Shown here piece by piece: positions 36,301 through 46,944 of a stretch of DNA of 64,000 bases. Under the pieces are notes generated by a model that was not told the DNA's origin, searched no databases, and saw only the letters and a list, made by a program, of their open reading frames with translations. The first letter of the stretch is position 1; each line of letters opens with the position of its first letter. Position numbers and translations under genes: made by a program. Origin of the DNA: Pterobdella sp. o SKG-2022 (lineage: Eukaryota > Annelida > Clitellata > Hirudinida > Piscicolidae); assembly GCA_964035795.1 (NCBI GenBank), contig OZ038321.1, positions 10,178,285-10,242,284 on the forward strand. Direction: 5' to 3'.

Positions 36301-39300
36301 AACCCATCTTGTTTTTGGTCTGGCTCTTTTTTTGTTTCCACAATGAGTCATTTTGAGTGTCCAGCGGTTATCCGTGTATCTTGCCAAATACCCCGCCCAC
36401 CGGTGTAGGTTATCTTTGACAGTATCTTTAAGGTCGCGAATATTTGTCTTAGTTCGAATCCAGAATTTAGGTTTTTCATCAATTAGTGTTATTTCTAGTA
36501 ATTTTCGCTCCATTTTTCTCTGGGATATGCAGTGTGCTTCTAGTTTGCTGTCCCTTAACGACCATGTCTGGCAAGCGTAGGTCATAGAAGTTAGAATGAT
36601 TTCATCAAAAATCCTTTTCTTCGTTTTTTGGGTTTAACTTTTTTATTCACCAGTATATTTTTGAAACGACCAAAAGCTGACCAGCTCAAACCTATTCTTT
36701 TATGTAATTATATTTTTTGGTCGTGATCGTTTGTTATTGTTTGGCCTAGTTATATGTTTTTTTTAGTCTTTTCAATTTCTTCATTGTTAATTTTTATTGT
36801 GTTTGTATTTTCAGTGAATCCATTGCGCATTATTTTTGTTTTTTCTGTGTTAATGGCTATTTTATTGCTACTGATGTCTTCTAGCATGCTTTGGAGTTCA
36901 TTGGTGGAATTGGATAAACACGAACATGTATATATATATATACTTATCTATAGCATCATTTTTTTAATTCGTCTTTAATAATTTTTGATATTGTTTGCTC
37001 TTAAACTTTACCTTCGCCTTTTTAAAGCCATTTACTTTGAAATTGAACGCTTTTTCAACACATTCGTCTCGTTCCTTTTCATTACTTGACCGAACAATCT
37101 TACACCGCTAGCTTTAGTTAGTTTCTTAAGTTCTCTTAAAGCTAGTCTATTAATAAAGTATTTACTTCTAAACCTATCTGATAACTTTGCCTGCAAATTG
37201 TGCTAATCTCTTTCTGTTTCATGTGGTAATATTAAAAATTTCCTTCAAATCTTATTTCATATGTTGGCGGAAATTTACAAAATTCTCTTATTTATAGTTC
37301 GCTGAAATTGGTCGGATTATATATTATACAAGTTTTTATTTTTTTCTTATTCAAAATTTAAATTATTTATATTTATGTCTTTAAACAATTTATCGTCAAT
37401 TTTCAACAGCGCTTGTGTTGAAATCTGTTACTTGTTCTGAGCGAACCAATCAAATTTTAAATCAAGTTTTATTTTTAACTAAAAAAAATTCAACTTTTTG
37501 TTGATTATACATAGAAAGTTATTTGAATACATATGTATAAACGTGCACTAGAGGGAACACAACAGACACGAAAGGAACTGCTTTTGTGGTTTATGAAGAT
37601 ATTTTTGATGCAAAAAATGCTTGTGATCATTTATCTGGGTTTAACGTATGCAATCGTTATCTCGTAGTCCTCTATTACCAACCTAAAAAGGTTTGTAAAA
37701 TACTTTTTACCGACATTTTTTGTTAATTAGGAGTAAAAAAAACTAGATTCTCACTTTTCTGTCTCAAACATTTTTTAGAGTTAAAAGTTTTATTGAATTT
37801 TATCTTTGGTTCAACCGTTTAAAATTTTTTAAATAAAATTAATTAAAATTGAAGAAAACATGTCTAAGAATTATCATGAAAAAATTCAAGTAAAGAAACG
37901 TCTTATATAAAAACGGGCTATAAGTATCGTCTGCAAATTGGTTGTAGCTACAATTACACCTCTCGACTAGATTTTACAAACCACCAGTGGGGGAACCATT
38001 TAAGCACATTATCTCCGAAGCCAAAGGACTTTTCCAGCCTTTTTATCGATATATTATGGTTTACCAGATCAATAGATTCAATAGAATTAAGAGAAAATTC
38101 TACGTTGTTACCTGCTTCACAGAATGTCTGAATAGACTTTATATGGTGACAACGATTGTAGCTTAGGATAAAGGTTAGATAATCTTTCCAGGATAATTCT
38201 CTTAAGTATCTTGTTTGAAATGGTTAAATTTGAGATAGGCCTGTATGATTAATTAATTAATTAATCTAATTAGATTATACTGCTAGACATTTATCAGTTA
38301 CTACGGTTGACAGCAGTCGGCCTAGATTATTGATACTACAATAGAGTAATGTTTGAAAAATGCCATTCATTTTGGAAAAATTTTTATTGACTGCCAGCCC
38401 GAGCTAACGTCCAACTTTTAAAATCTATCATTGGGGTATTGGAAAATTGTTGGTTAGTCTTCCGATTGTCACATCAACCTCAGCAAACTTATTAAAATAA
38501 CACCAAAGTTGCTCCGAATTTCTGGCATGGTTTTTTTGACTGATTCAATCTAATCGGTCAAATTTTTTTTATTAGGGTTTACGAAGAAACAAAAATAGAG
38601 ATAAAATTGAGTGTTCAAATATTCTTAAAAATCTTCGTTCGCCGGTGTACGGCTTCCCTCCAGCTTCCATAGGTTCCTGTCTTGTGCCAGTTCAACTGCT
38701 TGATCTATGTTTAGTTTGTGGGCTTTTAGATCGTGTTTGATCGTTGTGAGAAGGCTGGTGCTAGGTCTTGCACGCTTTGTGTTTTTTTAAAGGCATTTGA
38801 TGGTGGCTTGTTTAGCTGGAACCAGATCATCCATGCGCAGAATATGGCCTAACATTTGCAGCGTCGCCTTGTCATGACTTGAGAGGCTGGCTCAATTAGG
38901 GCATTCACTGTTTCTGTTTTTATGCGGTTTGGCCAGAAAATCCAACATACATACCGCACCATTTTTCGTTTAAAACTGTCCACCGATCTAAATACCCCCT
39001 TGTCCATTGTTTACGTGCTACAACCAAAAAGCATGAAGCTTTGTAGATCCTTATCCTTTTGTTTCTTGTTATGCCCGAGTTCCATATTCTGGTTAGCTTG
39101 AGCATTGCCGTTGTTGTTAGCTGCTTTTGCCTTTTCCACTCTTGCTTTGTATCGAGTAGCATGCCCAGTTTTTTAGCATTTTCCCACTCGTTGTCTGATT
39201 CGATTTTGAGAGTCTTCGTTTTTGTGGGATTCATTTTTAGGTTACACTTTTCCAATATTTTTTCCACTGTATTTAGGTTGACGCCGTCTTTGCTAATGAA

Positions 39301-40742
39301 ATCAACATCATCAGCACATGCAATGTCTTGGGCATGAACATTTTTTCTGACTTCTCAACACTGCTTTTAGGTATGTGGTGAAGAGTACTGGACTGAAACC
39401 ATCTCTTTGAGATATGCCTATATTGGTGTCAAAAAAAGGGTCCTGTTTCTTTGGTTCTCACTATCAGACTGGTGTCATTGAGTAGAAAATGTATCAACTT
39501 CATATCTTCCTCGGAGCAGATTGTATTCAATATCTCCATCATTTTTACTCTGTTGACCGAGTCAAAGGCTGAGGATAAGTCTATACCTTGGATTGTGATT
39601 TTGTTATTGGTGCTTAATGTGCTTGCTATTTCTAGTTTGAGTGTCCATACAATGTCTTCTATGGATCTACCTTTCCTATAGGCAGCTTGGCTGGGTGATA
39701 AGTAGTTTTCTATTGTTGGTCTTGGTCTATTTAGAGTGATGAGTGATATTATTTTTCTAATGGTGGAAAGAAGTATTATTGGTCTGATGTTTTCTACTTT
39801 TTTGGTTTTATTATGTTTGGGTATAGGGAGTAGAATGCCAAGGCCAAGCTGGTGAGGTTGTTTGTTGTTGATTGGGGTGATTATAATATGAGTAAGTTTG
39901 TCAATGGTTGTGCTACTCAATATTTTCATCATTTCTGCTACAATATTGTCATAGCCTGGTTTTCGAGTGATTTTATGGCAGAGTTGACTTCACTATTGGT
40001 TATTTTGACATTGATATGTGTTTGGTTTTCTTGTTTTTGTTGTGTTGCTGTTGTAGACTTGTTGAATTTTTCTTTATAGTATGAAGTGAGTTGAAAGTTG
40101 GTATAGGGAGTTGGTGGAGTTTTATGTTTGATGTTTAGTTGTTTTATTGCTTTATGCATTCTTTGATTGTAGTTTGAATTTTCTATTTATTTCAATTGTT
40201 CTTCTGTTATTAAGGATTTGTTATCTAAGCATTTTTTTGTTAGTTTGTTTTTGTAAGATGTGTTTTTCTTTGTTTAAGTTTATTATGTGTGCTGGAAGAG
40301 AGTAAGTGTAAAGTGGTGTTTTTTTGTTGTATTGTTTCGTCGTTTTTTGTCTTTATTTCTTGGAGGCAAAGTACGTCCAAGTTGTAGTCGACAAAAAGTT
40401 TATCTAAACATTCTGTTTTTGTCTTGCTAGTTAAACCGCGAACATTGAGAGTTCCGCTAGAAAACTGGATAGTAATTCTGGCTTTATTTTGACAGGTTAC
40501 CATTCTGTAATTGCACGTTAGGCACCAGATTGAAATTCAATTTAAAAATCTGAAACGCTTCTCAGCGATTTTTGTTTGTAACTTGCGCGCTATATACATC
40601 TTAATATTGATATTTAATACACTATCTAATTATAATTTTACAGTTGTACAAGAAAACTGACATCGAAAAGGCTGCGGAAGACATTGATAATATGAAAAGT
40701 AAGTATGGTCTCAAAACGCCAGATGGATCAAAAAGATACTGA
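30332..40742 (+). CDS. SF3B6: SF3B6 (SF3b p14), branch-site RNA-binding subunit of U2 snRNP; complete, four exons
   Basis: Joining 30332-30355, 30415-30533, 37552-37690 and 40644-40742 gives 381 nt and 126 aa, against 125 in human. SF3B6 is the small SF3b subunit that lies near the branch-point adenosine in the spliceosome and binds SF3B1. The protein starts MAFSKKPN, then RLPPEVNR, the conserved N-terminus. A single RRM has RNP2 LYIKNL (residues 19-24) and RNP1 KGTAFVVY (55-62). Tyr20 corresponds to human Tyr22, which contacts the branch adenosine. [16 protein letters not shown] and [14 protein letters not shown] are family signatures. The C-terminus ([17 protein letters not shown], then KYGLKTPDG) keeps the charged helix but is divergent. 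Intron phases are 0, 2 and 0. No in-frame damage, so it is probably functional. Confidence 0.95.
30415..30533 (+). CDS. SF3B6: SF3B6 coding exon 2
   Basis: Encodes VRLPPEVNR through the first half of the RRM to RQIR plus two bases (AT) of an Ile codon, so the intron is phase 2. The donor is GTTAGT at 30534. The following intron is 7018 bp and holds many retroelement pieces. Confidence 0.95.
30870..31265 (-). pseudogene. LINE post-RT fragment in SF3B6 intron 2
   Basis: On - it reads [19 protein letters not shown], then [25 protein letters not shown] and [13 protein letters not shown]-x-x-V-Y-x-x-x-V-R-S-x-M-L-Y-G-S-E block is typical of RTE-type LINEs after the palm. The far end (30870-31040) also matches 37030-37215 at DNA level. 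Confidence 0.6.
31850..33050 (+). pseudogene. RTE-type LINE ORF2 fragment in SF3B6 intron 2
   Basis: On + it reads [20 protein letters not shown] (after motif A), then broken RT. From about 32470 it reads [35 protein letters not shown] and IKGQI, later [26 protein letters not shown] and [13 protein letters not shown]. The C-Y-L-G-D block with G-G-x and the following order are those of a widespread RTE-like LINE family. The end (32935-33040) resembles 31740-31850 at DNA level, so parts of two copies may be joined. Many stops. Confidence 0.65.
33390..34060 (+). pseudogene. RTE-type LINE C-terminal half, second copy in SF3B6 intron 2
   Basis: On + it reads [22 protein letters not shown], then [13 protein letters not shown]. 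After a shift it continues with [21 protein letters not shown], then [42 protein letters not shown] and [19 protein letters not shown]. This is the post-palm part of a well-known RTE-like family (Y-L-G-D-M-I, R-W-x-C-x-V-K-x-x-D-R, L-R-W-F-G-H, R-P-G-R-P-K). It is better preserved than the copy at 31850-33050 and lies in the same orientation. Confidence 0.75.
34434..34590 (+). mobile_element. tRNA-derived SINE, family A, copy 2
   Basis: A-box-like ATCTCAGCTAGTAGAGCG, a decayed B box (CGATCTCGTGC), then CACGTTTTACAGTGTGTATTCGCG. The order and spacing match the - strand SINE at 14716-14896 (shared GTTAGATTAA/ATTAGACTAA, and ACAGTGTGT followed by TTCGC). It is older than that copy, and its LINE-like tail is not clear. 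Confidence 0.65.
34670..35020 (-). pseudogene. LINE endonuclease fragment in SF3B6 intron 2
   Basis: On - it reads [21 protein letters not shown], then [21 protein letters not shown] and [15 protein letters not shown]. The S-A-Y-A-P block and the D-F-N-G-H-V-G block are EN motifs of RTE-type LINEs; the usual G-D before F-N is changed to S-D. Confidence 0.72.
35005..35170 (+). repeat. 21-bp minisatellite inside a dispersed repeat, copy 1
   Basis: Six full 21-bp units, consensus CAAATCTTTGCAATTGCTTAC, start at 35028, 35049, 35070, 35091, 35112 and 35133. The lead-in is TATAGGGTTTTTCAATTCAA and the array is followed by an A run. The same structure recurs at 41784-41935. Confidence 0.9.
35175..36160. 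other. No recognised gene (SF3B6 intron 2)
   Basis: Weak LINE-like residues may be present on - near 35460-35640, but I cannot assign them. The rest is AT-rich. Confidence 0.35.
36165..36960 (-). pseudogene. RTE-type LINE thumb and C-terminus in SF3B6 intron 2
   Basis: On -, reading starts with [13 protein letters not shown] (the conserved N-x-x-K-T-K block after YxDD) and [12 protein letters not shown], then [18 protein letters not shown]. It continues [43 protein letters not shown] and [10 protein letters not shown]. This is the normal order of an RTE ORF2 from the thumb to the end. The last part is one of two copies in the window (see 24040-24260). Confidence 0.72.
37030..37215 (-). pseudogene. 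LINE scrap similar to 30870-31040
   Basis: At DNA level, TTCTCGTTCC.TTTTCATTACTTGACC-like text, then TTAGTT and CTATCTGATAA-like blocks, match 30880-31030 in the same orientation. It is probably a second scrap of the same family. Confidence 0.45.
37552..37690 (+). CDS. SF3B6: SF3B6 coding exon 3
   Basis: Begins with A (completing Ile), then [16 protein letters not shown], and ends YQPKK. The acceptor is GTGCACTAG with a weak pyrimidine tract; the donor is GTTTGT at 37691. It encodes the second half of the RRM including RNP1. Confidence 0.95.
37970..38560 (-). pseudogene. CR1/jockey-like LINE fragment in SF3B6 intron 3, split by a SINE
   Basis: The DNA at 38000-38240 aligns with 12095-12320 (shared CCGAAGCCAAAGGACTTTTCC-like block, ATATATTATGGTT, GGTGACAACGAT/GGTGACGATGAT). 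The DNA at 38455-38500 aligns with 12555-12590 (CATCAACCTCAGCAAACTTAT). So this is the same family as the LINE at 11050-12990 in the same orientation. The SINE at 38249-38413 sits between the two parts. No frame remains. Confidence 0.7.
38249..38413 (-). mobile_element. tRNA-like SINE, family B, copy 2
   Basis: Closely matches 9490-9662. On - it starts GTTGGACGTTAGCTCGGGC, which has an A-box-like TTAGCTCGGGCTGG, and it ends in (ATTA)n-like text (ATTAATTAATTAAT on +). It interrupts a CR1/jockey-like LINE within SF3B6 intron 3. Confidence 0.65.
38640..40510 (-). pseudogene. APE-type LINE ORF2 in antisense in SF3B6 intron 3
   Basis: On - from 40503: [19 protein letters not shown] and [11 protein letters not shown] are the start of the EN. 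After a deletion, [21 protein letters not shown] (about 39830-39770), [16 protein letters not shown] and [20 protein letters not shown] (about 39590-39530) are [10 protein letters not shown] (about 39315-39295) retains the two Asp. [21 protein letters not shown] and [19 protein letters not shown] follow. The C-terminus ends near 38640 with AQDRNLW-like text. EN is shortened and frames are broken. This family is probably the one also at 1-1790. Confidence 0.8.
40644..40742 (+). CDS. SF3B6: SF3B6 coding exon 4 and stop
   Basis: The acceptor is TAATTTTACAG. It encodes [28 protein letters not shown] and a short SKRY tail, ending in TGA at 40740-40742. The charged helix and KYG match the C-terminus of the family. 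Confidence 0.9.
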   Translation: MYKKTDIEKAAEDIDNMKSKYGLKTPDGSKRY

Positions 40743-40808
40743 ATAATTTTTAATGCTCAATTTTATTCTTTTATTAAAAGTTTACGGTATATGTAACAGA
40801 ATGTATTC

Positions 40809-40814
40809 AATAAA
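40809..40814 (+). promoter_or_regulatory. Poly(A) signal of SF3B6
   Basis: AATAAA, about 67 bases after the stop codon, in a good position to end the transcript. Confidence 0.6.
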
Positions 40815-41084
40815 CTAAAATGATAGTTATTTTTCTATAACTGAAATTAAATACATTTTTAATTACAACTTCAAGATAAATTTCAGATTGCACGTAAAAA
40901 AAATCACATGTGGTATGTGGGAAAAGCAAGGGCATGCTTCTCACACACTTATAAATGCTCCGAAAAAACCTCCGTGTACTTACATACAAAAGCTTTGAGT
41001 CTCCAGCGGCTCTAAAATGATAAAGGAAGCTATAAATGCCTGGGGTTTTTTTTCAATTTTTCTTAGAGGTTGGGTAGTAGGAAT

Positions 41085-41165
41085 ATAGAAACGTCGACCC
41101 ATTAACTTGTTACGGTGTAACTTAGGAAACACTATCTTTAAAATTCTATATAAAATCAAAAAAAT
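41085..41165 (+). repeat. Possible DNA-transposon end, copy 1
   Basis: TTAACTTGTTACGGTGTAAC, then AACACTATCTTTAAAATTCTA and TATAAAATCAA, parallel the text at 41598-41680. TTAA at the start is the piggyBac target. Orientation is the same as the second copy. Confidence 0.35.
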
Positions 41166-41439
41166 TTGTTTTTCTATCTTTATCTATTTTTTGTGTGAAT
41201 TGATCATATTTTAGTTAAAAAAATTTTTTGTTTCGATAAATTTACAGTACACTTTTATGTAAAGTTTTTAGTTGAAAGCAAGCAACCCTAAACAAAATTT
41301 TGGGAAGCATGTATTCCTTGTTTTAAACAAAATAGAATATTTTTTTAGATAGAATAAGTATATTGTATAATAGAATATTGTTCAAAAATAATTAAAAATA
41401 AAATGTAAATTGAATAGAAAATCAACTTGGCTTTATCAA

Positions 41440-41560
41440 AACTGCTTTCTCACCGGAAAAACCAGCAAATTCTAAAAATCAGTGGTTCTTATGGCGCAAA
41501 CGAATCAGAGCACACAAGCGATAACCTCACAAAAACATATTTGATTGGTTGACAAAAAAT
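41440..41560 (-). repeat. Inverted copy of the dispersed repeat
   Basis: The complement contains GTCAACCAATCAAATATGTTT, TGTGAGGTTATCGCTTGTGT and so on, matching 45829-45885 and 62475-62530 (GTCAACCAATCAAATAT.TTTTTGTGAGGTTGTGGCTTGTGTG). Confidence 0.7.
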
Positions 41561-41597
41561 CCCAAAACAATTAACTCATTTATTTGGGTGATATTAT

Positions 41598-41680
41598 CTA
41601 TTAATCAGTTAACGCCCAGTATAACCTGTAGGGGACACTACTTAAAATTTTATATAAAATCAAGAAAAAATAATTTCTTT
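41598..41680 (+). repeat. Possible DNA-transposon end, copy 2
   Basis: TTAACGCCCAGTATAACCTG, then TAGGGGACACTACTTAAAAT and TTTATATAAAATC. The middle (GTATAACCTGTAGGGGACAC) resembles GGTGTAACCTGTAGGCTACAC at 1981-2001 near the piggyBac relic. Confidence 0.4.
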
Positions 41681-41783
41681 TTTCTTGTTAGTTATCATCA
41701 TTATTTGAGATCATGTTTGACTCGAAGAATTGAAAAACACAAAAGTGAATTAAATGGAAGCAACAATAAGATAAATATATATA

Positions 41784-41935
41784 TAGGGTTTTTCAATTCA
41801 ATTCGAAATCTTTGCAACTTCCTACCAAACCTTTGCAATTGACTTCCAAATCTTGAAAATTGTACACCAAATCATAGCATTTGATTATAAAAATTTTTCA
41901 ATTGATTACGAAATTTTCAAAAAAAATAAAATTAA
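41784..41935 (+). repeat. 21-bp minisatellite inside a dispersed repeat, copy 2
   Basis: Five units of 21 bp begin at 41805, 41826, 41847, 41868 and 41889. Compared with copy 1, they correspond to units 1, 3, 4, 5 and 6. The lead-in TATAGGGTTTTTCAATTCAA and the trailing A run are also shared. Confidence 0.88.
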
Positions 41936-41939
41936 GTTT

Positions 41940-42560
41940 GAATATTCAAAAAATAAACAAAATTTTGTTTTAAAATTAATTTTTAAAAATGTACCAAAAA
42001 AACCGAAAAAATATTTTTTTTTTGAGTTATCTTGAACTTTTCTTTGACAAGTACCACGTTCTTAGTATTCGCGGTGCCAAACACTCGTCCACAGAACTCT
42101 TTAACGCATCTCACACTGCAAGAATTTTGCAATGCTCATAATTTATTCTATACGTCGTGTAGACAGAAATATTTCTTGATCTATTCAAAGTTGCTTCACT
42201 GAATTCGTACCCATACTAACCAGGCGAATCAGATTGCTTGTGGTTTAGAGGGGTATTTCAGATATTTTTTCTTTTCTTTTAGCGTTTCTATACTCTTTAG
42301 ATGACTTTAAAAGTTTAAAAAAAGTACTTTCACTGCATCCAATATGCTTTGCAGTTTATCTTCTGGATTTTTCAACTTGAAATATGCAAATGCATAATTA
42401 CATGCAACAATATTTTATTTGATGTCTATTTTGCGGGATTTACAAGTGGTTTCACAAAGCTCTAACTTATACTAATGCAATGTTTAAACAAGCATATAAA
42501 CAATATACAAATGATACATTGCTGAAGATGAAAATTGAGATTAAAAAAAAAAAAAAAACT
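41940..42560. other. No recognised gene
   Basis: AT-rich with an A run at about 42542-42558. Nothing recognised. Confidence 0.35.
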
Positions 42561-42564
42561 GCAC

Positions 42565-42975
42565 TTAAGAGAAAGAGGAAGAAGAACAAAAACAGGAAAG
42601 AATGCTAGTAGCATTGCCGCGGGCAATTGCAAGAGAAATTATCTGACGCAACCATACCGCCTCCAAAGGGTCCCCTGACGCCTCGATAACTTTTCTACCT
42701 AACTCCTCAACAAAGCTACTGGTTGAAGGTCCGCAGCAGCCCGTTGTCTCGAATGCAACGGGTTGAAAATGGAAGTTGCCCACCAAACCCTGATATTTGC
42801 GGCTTTTTAATATTTCCGCAGATTTTGCGCTGAATCCTGACTCGATGGAACTGGCGATAATGTGAGACTTGGAAAAAGCATCGACGACTGTTGCGTCCCA
42901 GACCAAGCATTTCCCATGTTTTCAAGGGAAGGTCGTTATGCCATCAGAACGATGTCCGTCACTCCTGTCGAGCCC
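42565..42975 (-). pseudogene. C-terminal domain of an RT-bearing retroelement
   Basis: On - it reads HRSDGITTFP, a stop, KHGKCLVWDATVVDAFSKSH, then AKSAEILKSRKYQGLVGNF, FQPVAFETTGCCGPSTSSF, VEELGRKVIEASGDP and ISLAIARGNATSIL. I recognise this W-D-x-T-x-x-D-x-F...K-Y...F-x-P-x-A-x-E-T-x-G...R-G-N-A arrangement from the C-termini of RT proteins in marine invertebrate genomes. By its D...E-T layout it may be a nuclease-like domain. The likely Trp before KHGK has become a stop codon. No RT part is adjacent, so only the C-terminus was inserted or retained. Confidence 0.55.
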
Positions 42976-43140
42976 TGATGGTTCAAGGAAAAGTAAAAGT
43001 TAACCCTTAATATAGATAGTGCTCGTGAAATTGTTGTTAGGAAGTTATTAAAAGAATAATAATAAGTAAATGAAAGATATAATTTTAAACAAAAATATTA
43101 TACGAATTAATAATAATTTAATAAAAGTTTAAATAAATAA

Positions 43141-44716
<1,576 letters not shown>

Positions 44717-44985
44717 AGCAGCTCTAAGTTATAAATCTAGTCTGTTATTACCTTATTTTTTATTTGACTCGATTTGAATTCTTTGTTTAGTTTTTTTTTA
44801 TGCCATTTCATTTACGGTATATCATTATACCCTTGAAAAGCATGTTTTATTAATTTGATTTGTTTCTATTTAAGCCATTTTCTTTCATTCTTATAAGTTG
44901 TTTTAATTAGTTTTGTTATTCATTTCACTTAACTTTTTGAGTTTCATGTAGTTGTTTATATCAATAAAAGAATTCTGTTAAAAAA
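44717..44985 (+). repeat. LINE 3' UTR, second copy
   Basis: About 267 bp, roughly 98% identical by eye to 7540-7806, from CAGCTCTAAGTTATAAATCT to the same ending AATTCTGTTAAAAAAA. Contains AATAAAAGA. The upstream neighbour is EN-coding sequence, not the RT C-terminus expected. Confidence 0.92.
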
Positions 44986-45735
44986 ATGAGTTAAAATTAA
45001 ACGGTCAGAACGACGATTTATTGTAACATAGCTCATCCAAGAGTGTTATGCATGCGGTAATATAGCTTACGAATTAAACTTGCGGTGAGAGAAAAAGTTT
45101 GCACTATTTTCTTTGTTTGGCCAAAACAATCTTTTGTTATATATATATATATATATATATATATCAAATACTATAATTTTATATAAAAAACTATTTTATT
45201 TTTTTATTCAAAATTTTTATTGTTTTGTAAAATCTTAAAGCAAACGTTAATAATAATCTTCAGGTTGGGGTATGTACATTATAAAATATTTTCTAATATT
45301 TGTGTTGACCGAATTTTAAGAGCGAAAAAATGAACAAAATTAGTAGCAGTGTAAGAACTGCAAATCAAAGTGGAATATTGAAAAAGAATTAGAATCAGTA
45401 AAATTACACACTAATATAAATATCATAGAAGTCAGCTTGAATTATTTAGTAACAATAAAAATTTCAGGAATGATACTAAAATATTCTTAAATAGCAATAG
45501 TAGTACTGAAATTATTACTACTACTACTGCTTCTACTACTACTGGATAAAAATCAAAATATATTATTTGATACATATATAACAAAAAAAATTGTATTGTT
45601 GAACAAAGAAAATATTTCAAGCTTTTTTGCTCGCCGCAAGCTTTAATTCGTAAGATATATTACCGCAAGCATAACACTCCTGGATGAGCTATCTTACAAT
45701 AAATCGTCGTTCTGAGCATTCAATCTCAACTCATT
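44986..45735. repeat. Foldback structure: inverted arms about 170 bp
   Basis: The arm at 44987-45165 is the reverse complement of 45562-45735. It reads TGAGTTAAAATTAAACGGTC and so on, against GAATGCTCAGAACGACGATT on the complement. Shared blocks include CAGAACGACGATTTATTGTA and GAGTGTTATGC.TGCGGTAAT. The arms are about 85-90% alike. The left one runs into a TA microsatellite at 45140-45164. The interior (45170-45560) holds ACT/TACT repeats and no gene. The left arm begins exactly at the end of the LINE A tail. Confidence 0.8.
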
Positions 45736-45995
45736 TTTAATATAAAACAAAATTTTTTATATAAATATTATTTAATGATTAATAATACATAAATAAATGA
45801 ATTTTTTCATTCATTTTGCGGATTTTTGTCAACCAATCAAATATATTTTTGTGAGGTTGTGGCTTGTGTGTTTCGATCGACTGTGCATTTTGAACCACAG
45901 GATAATGAACACTTATTTTGAGCGCAAACGTCGCAAAATCGAGCGTTAATAAAAATTATGTCAAAATTTCTTTGTAAAGGCTGTGAATGTAAATG
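45560..45995 (+). repeat. Dispersed repeat, copy on + (includes the right foldback arm)
   Basis: The block AACAAAGAAAATAT.TCAAGC, then AATTCGTAAG, ACCGCAAGCATAACACTCCT, AATCAAATAT.TTTTTGTGAG and CCACAGGATAATGAACAC occurs in the same order at 62222-62570. The last part (GAGCGCAAACGTCGCAAAA) is also at 28590-28700. An inverted partial copy is at 41440-41560. Confidence 0.82.
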
Positions 45996-46179
45996 GTTTA
46001 TTTATGGCCATATTCATTCTTCCCAGACCCTCACGCTTCATCCTTTAATCCACACACTCCAATCCTTCCTTTCATTAACTCAAAAACTTATTTTAGTTCA
46101 GGTAGTTTTTTATGCTTCTTATCTTTCTCAATGGTGCAAACGATATTTGCAATAATTTGCTTATATGAGTCTTCATAAT

Positions 46180-46450
46180 TGAGTGTCATCGGCATATTAA
46201 TGAATTATCATAAAGAAGCTGAAATCTTTTCCGAATCAGCTAATTTCTAAACCATTCAAAAGGAGTCATTCGAGCCATTCGTTTAATCTTCTGAATAGTA
46301 TATAATGATCTATCAAGTCAAAGACAGAAGAAAGAAAAAGTAATTTTTTGCTGTTGTCAGATGCTTCCAAAATATCAGTATATACTTCTTTGTAAATGAA
46401 AGTCAGGACGGTTACCTTACACTCAACACCTGCAAAAACAATCAATCAAT
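46180..46450 (-). pseudogene. Weak LINE RT scrap
   Basis: On - it reads ILEASDNSKKLLFLSSVFDLD, then SLYTIQKIKRM. This could be a decayed motif A (L-D-L-S-x-A-F-D). The evidence is thin. Confidence 0.3.
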
Positions 46451-46940
46451 TAAATCTTTTCATAGCCCGTTTTCTTTCAGCAAGGGTTAGACTTTTTGAA
46501 AGATCTATCTCGTTTACCTGCAAAAACATCATGATTAAATTTAAATAAACTAAATTATTTCATTATACTTTAAATTCAATAAAATTTACTTTGTACTACT
46601 ACCACTACTAATAATAATAAGGTCGGTTTGAATTGCTCGAGTGGGCTCCGTTGACTTCATGAATTATTGTAAAAGTGTTTTTATTTGCAAAAAAGCTTAT
46701 ATAAATAACTAAAATCAAGTAAAGAACAAAATTTGAACATAATTTATTGAAAAATCGAAAGTATTTAAGGAATAATAAAGTTTTGCTGGTCAGCTTGATA
46801 TTGCATCAGAAACAAGTTGATTCAAACACGGAAAAAATACGAGATGTTGTGAAAAAAGTGATGATAAATTCAATAAAATTTCAAAAATTGTCTTTTTTTA
46901 CTTCTACGTGTTTCAAAATTTCAACCAAAGTTAGATAATT
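46450..46940. other. No recognised gene
   Basis: AT-rich; a small ACTACT repeat near 46590-46610. Nothing recognised. Confidence 0.35.
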
Positions 46941-46944
46941 TTTA

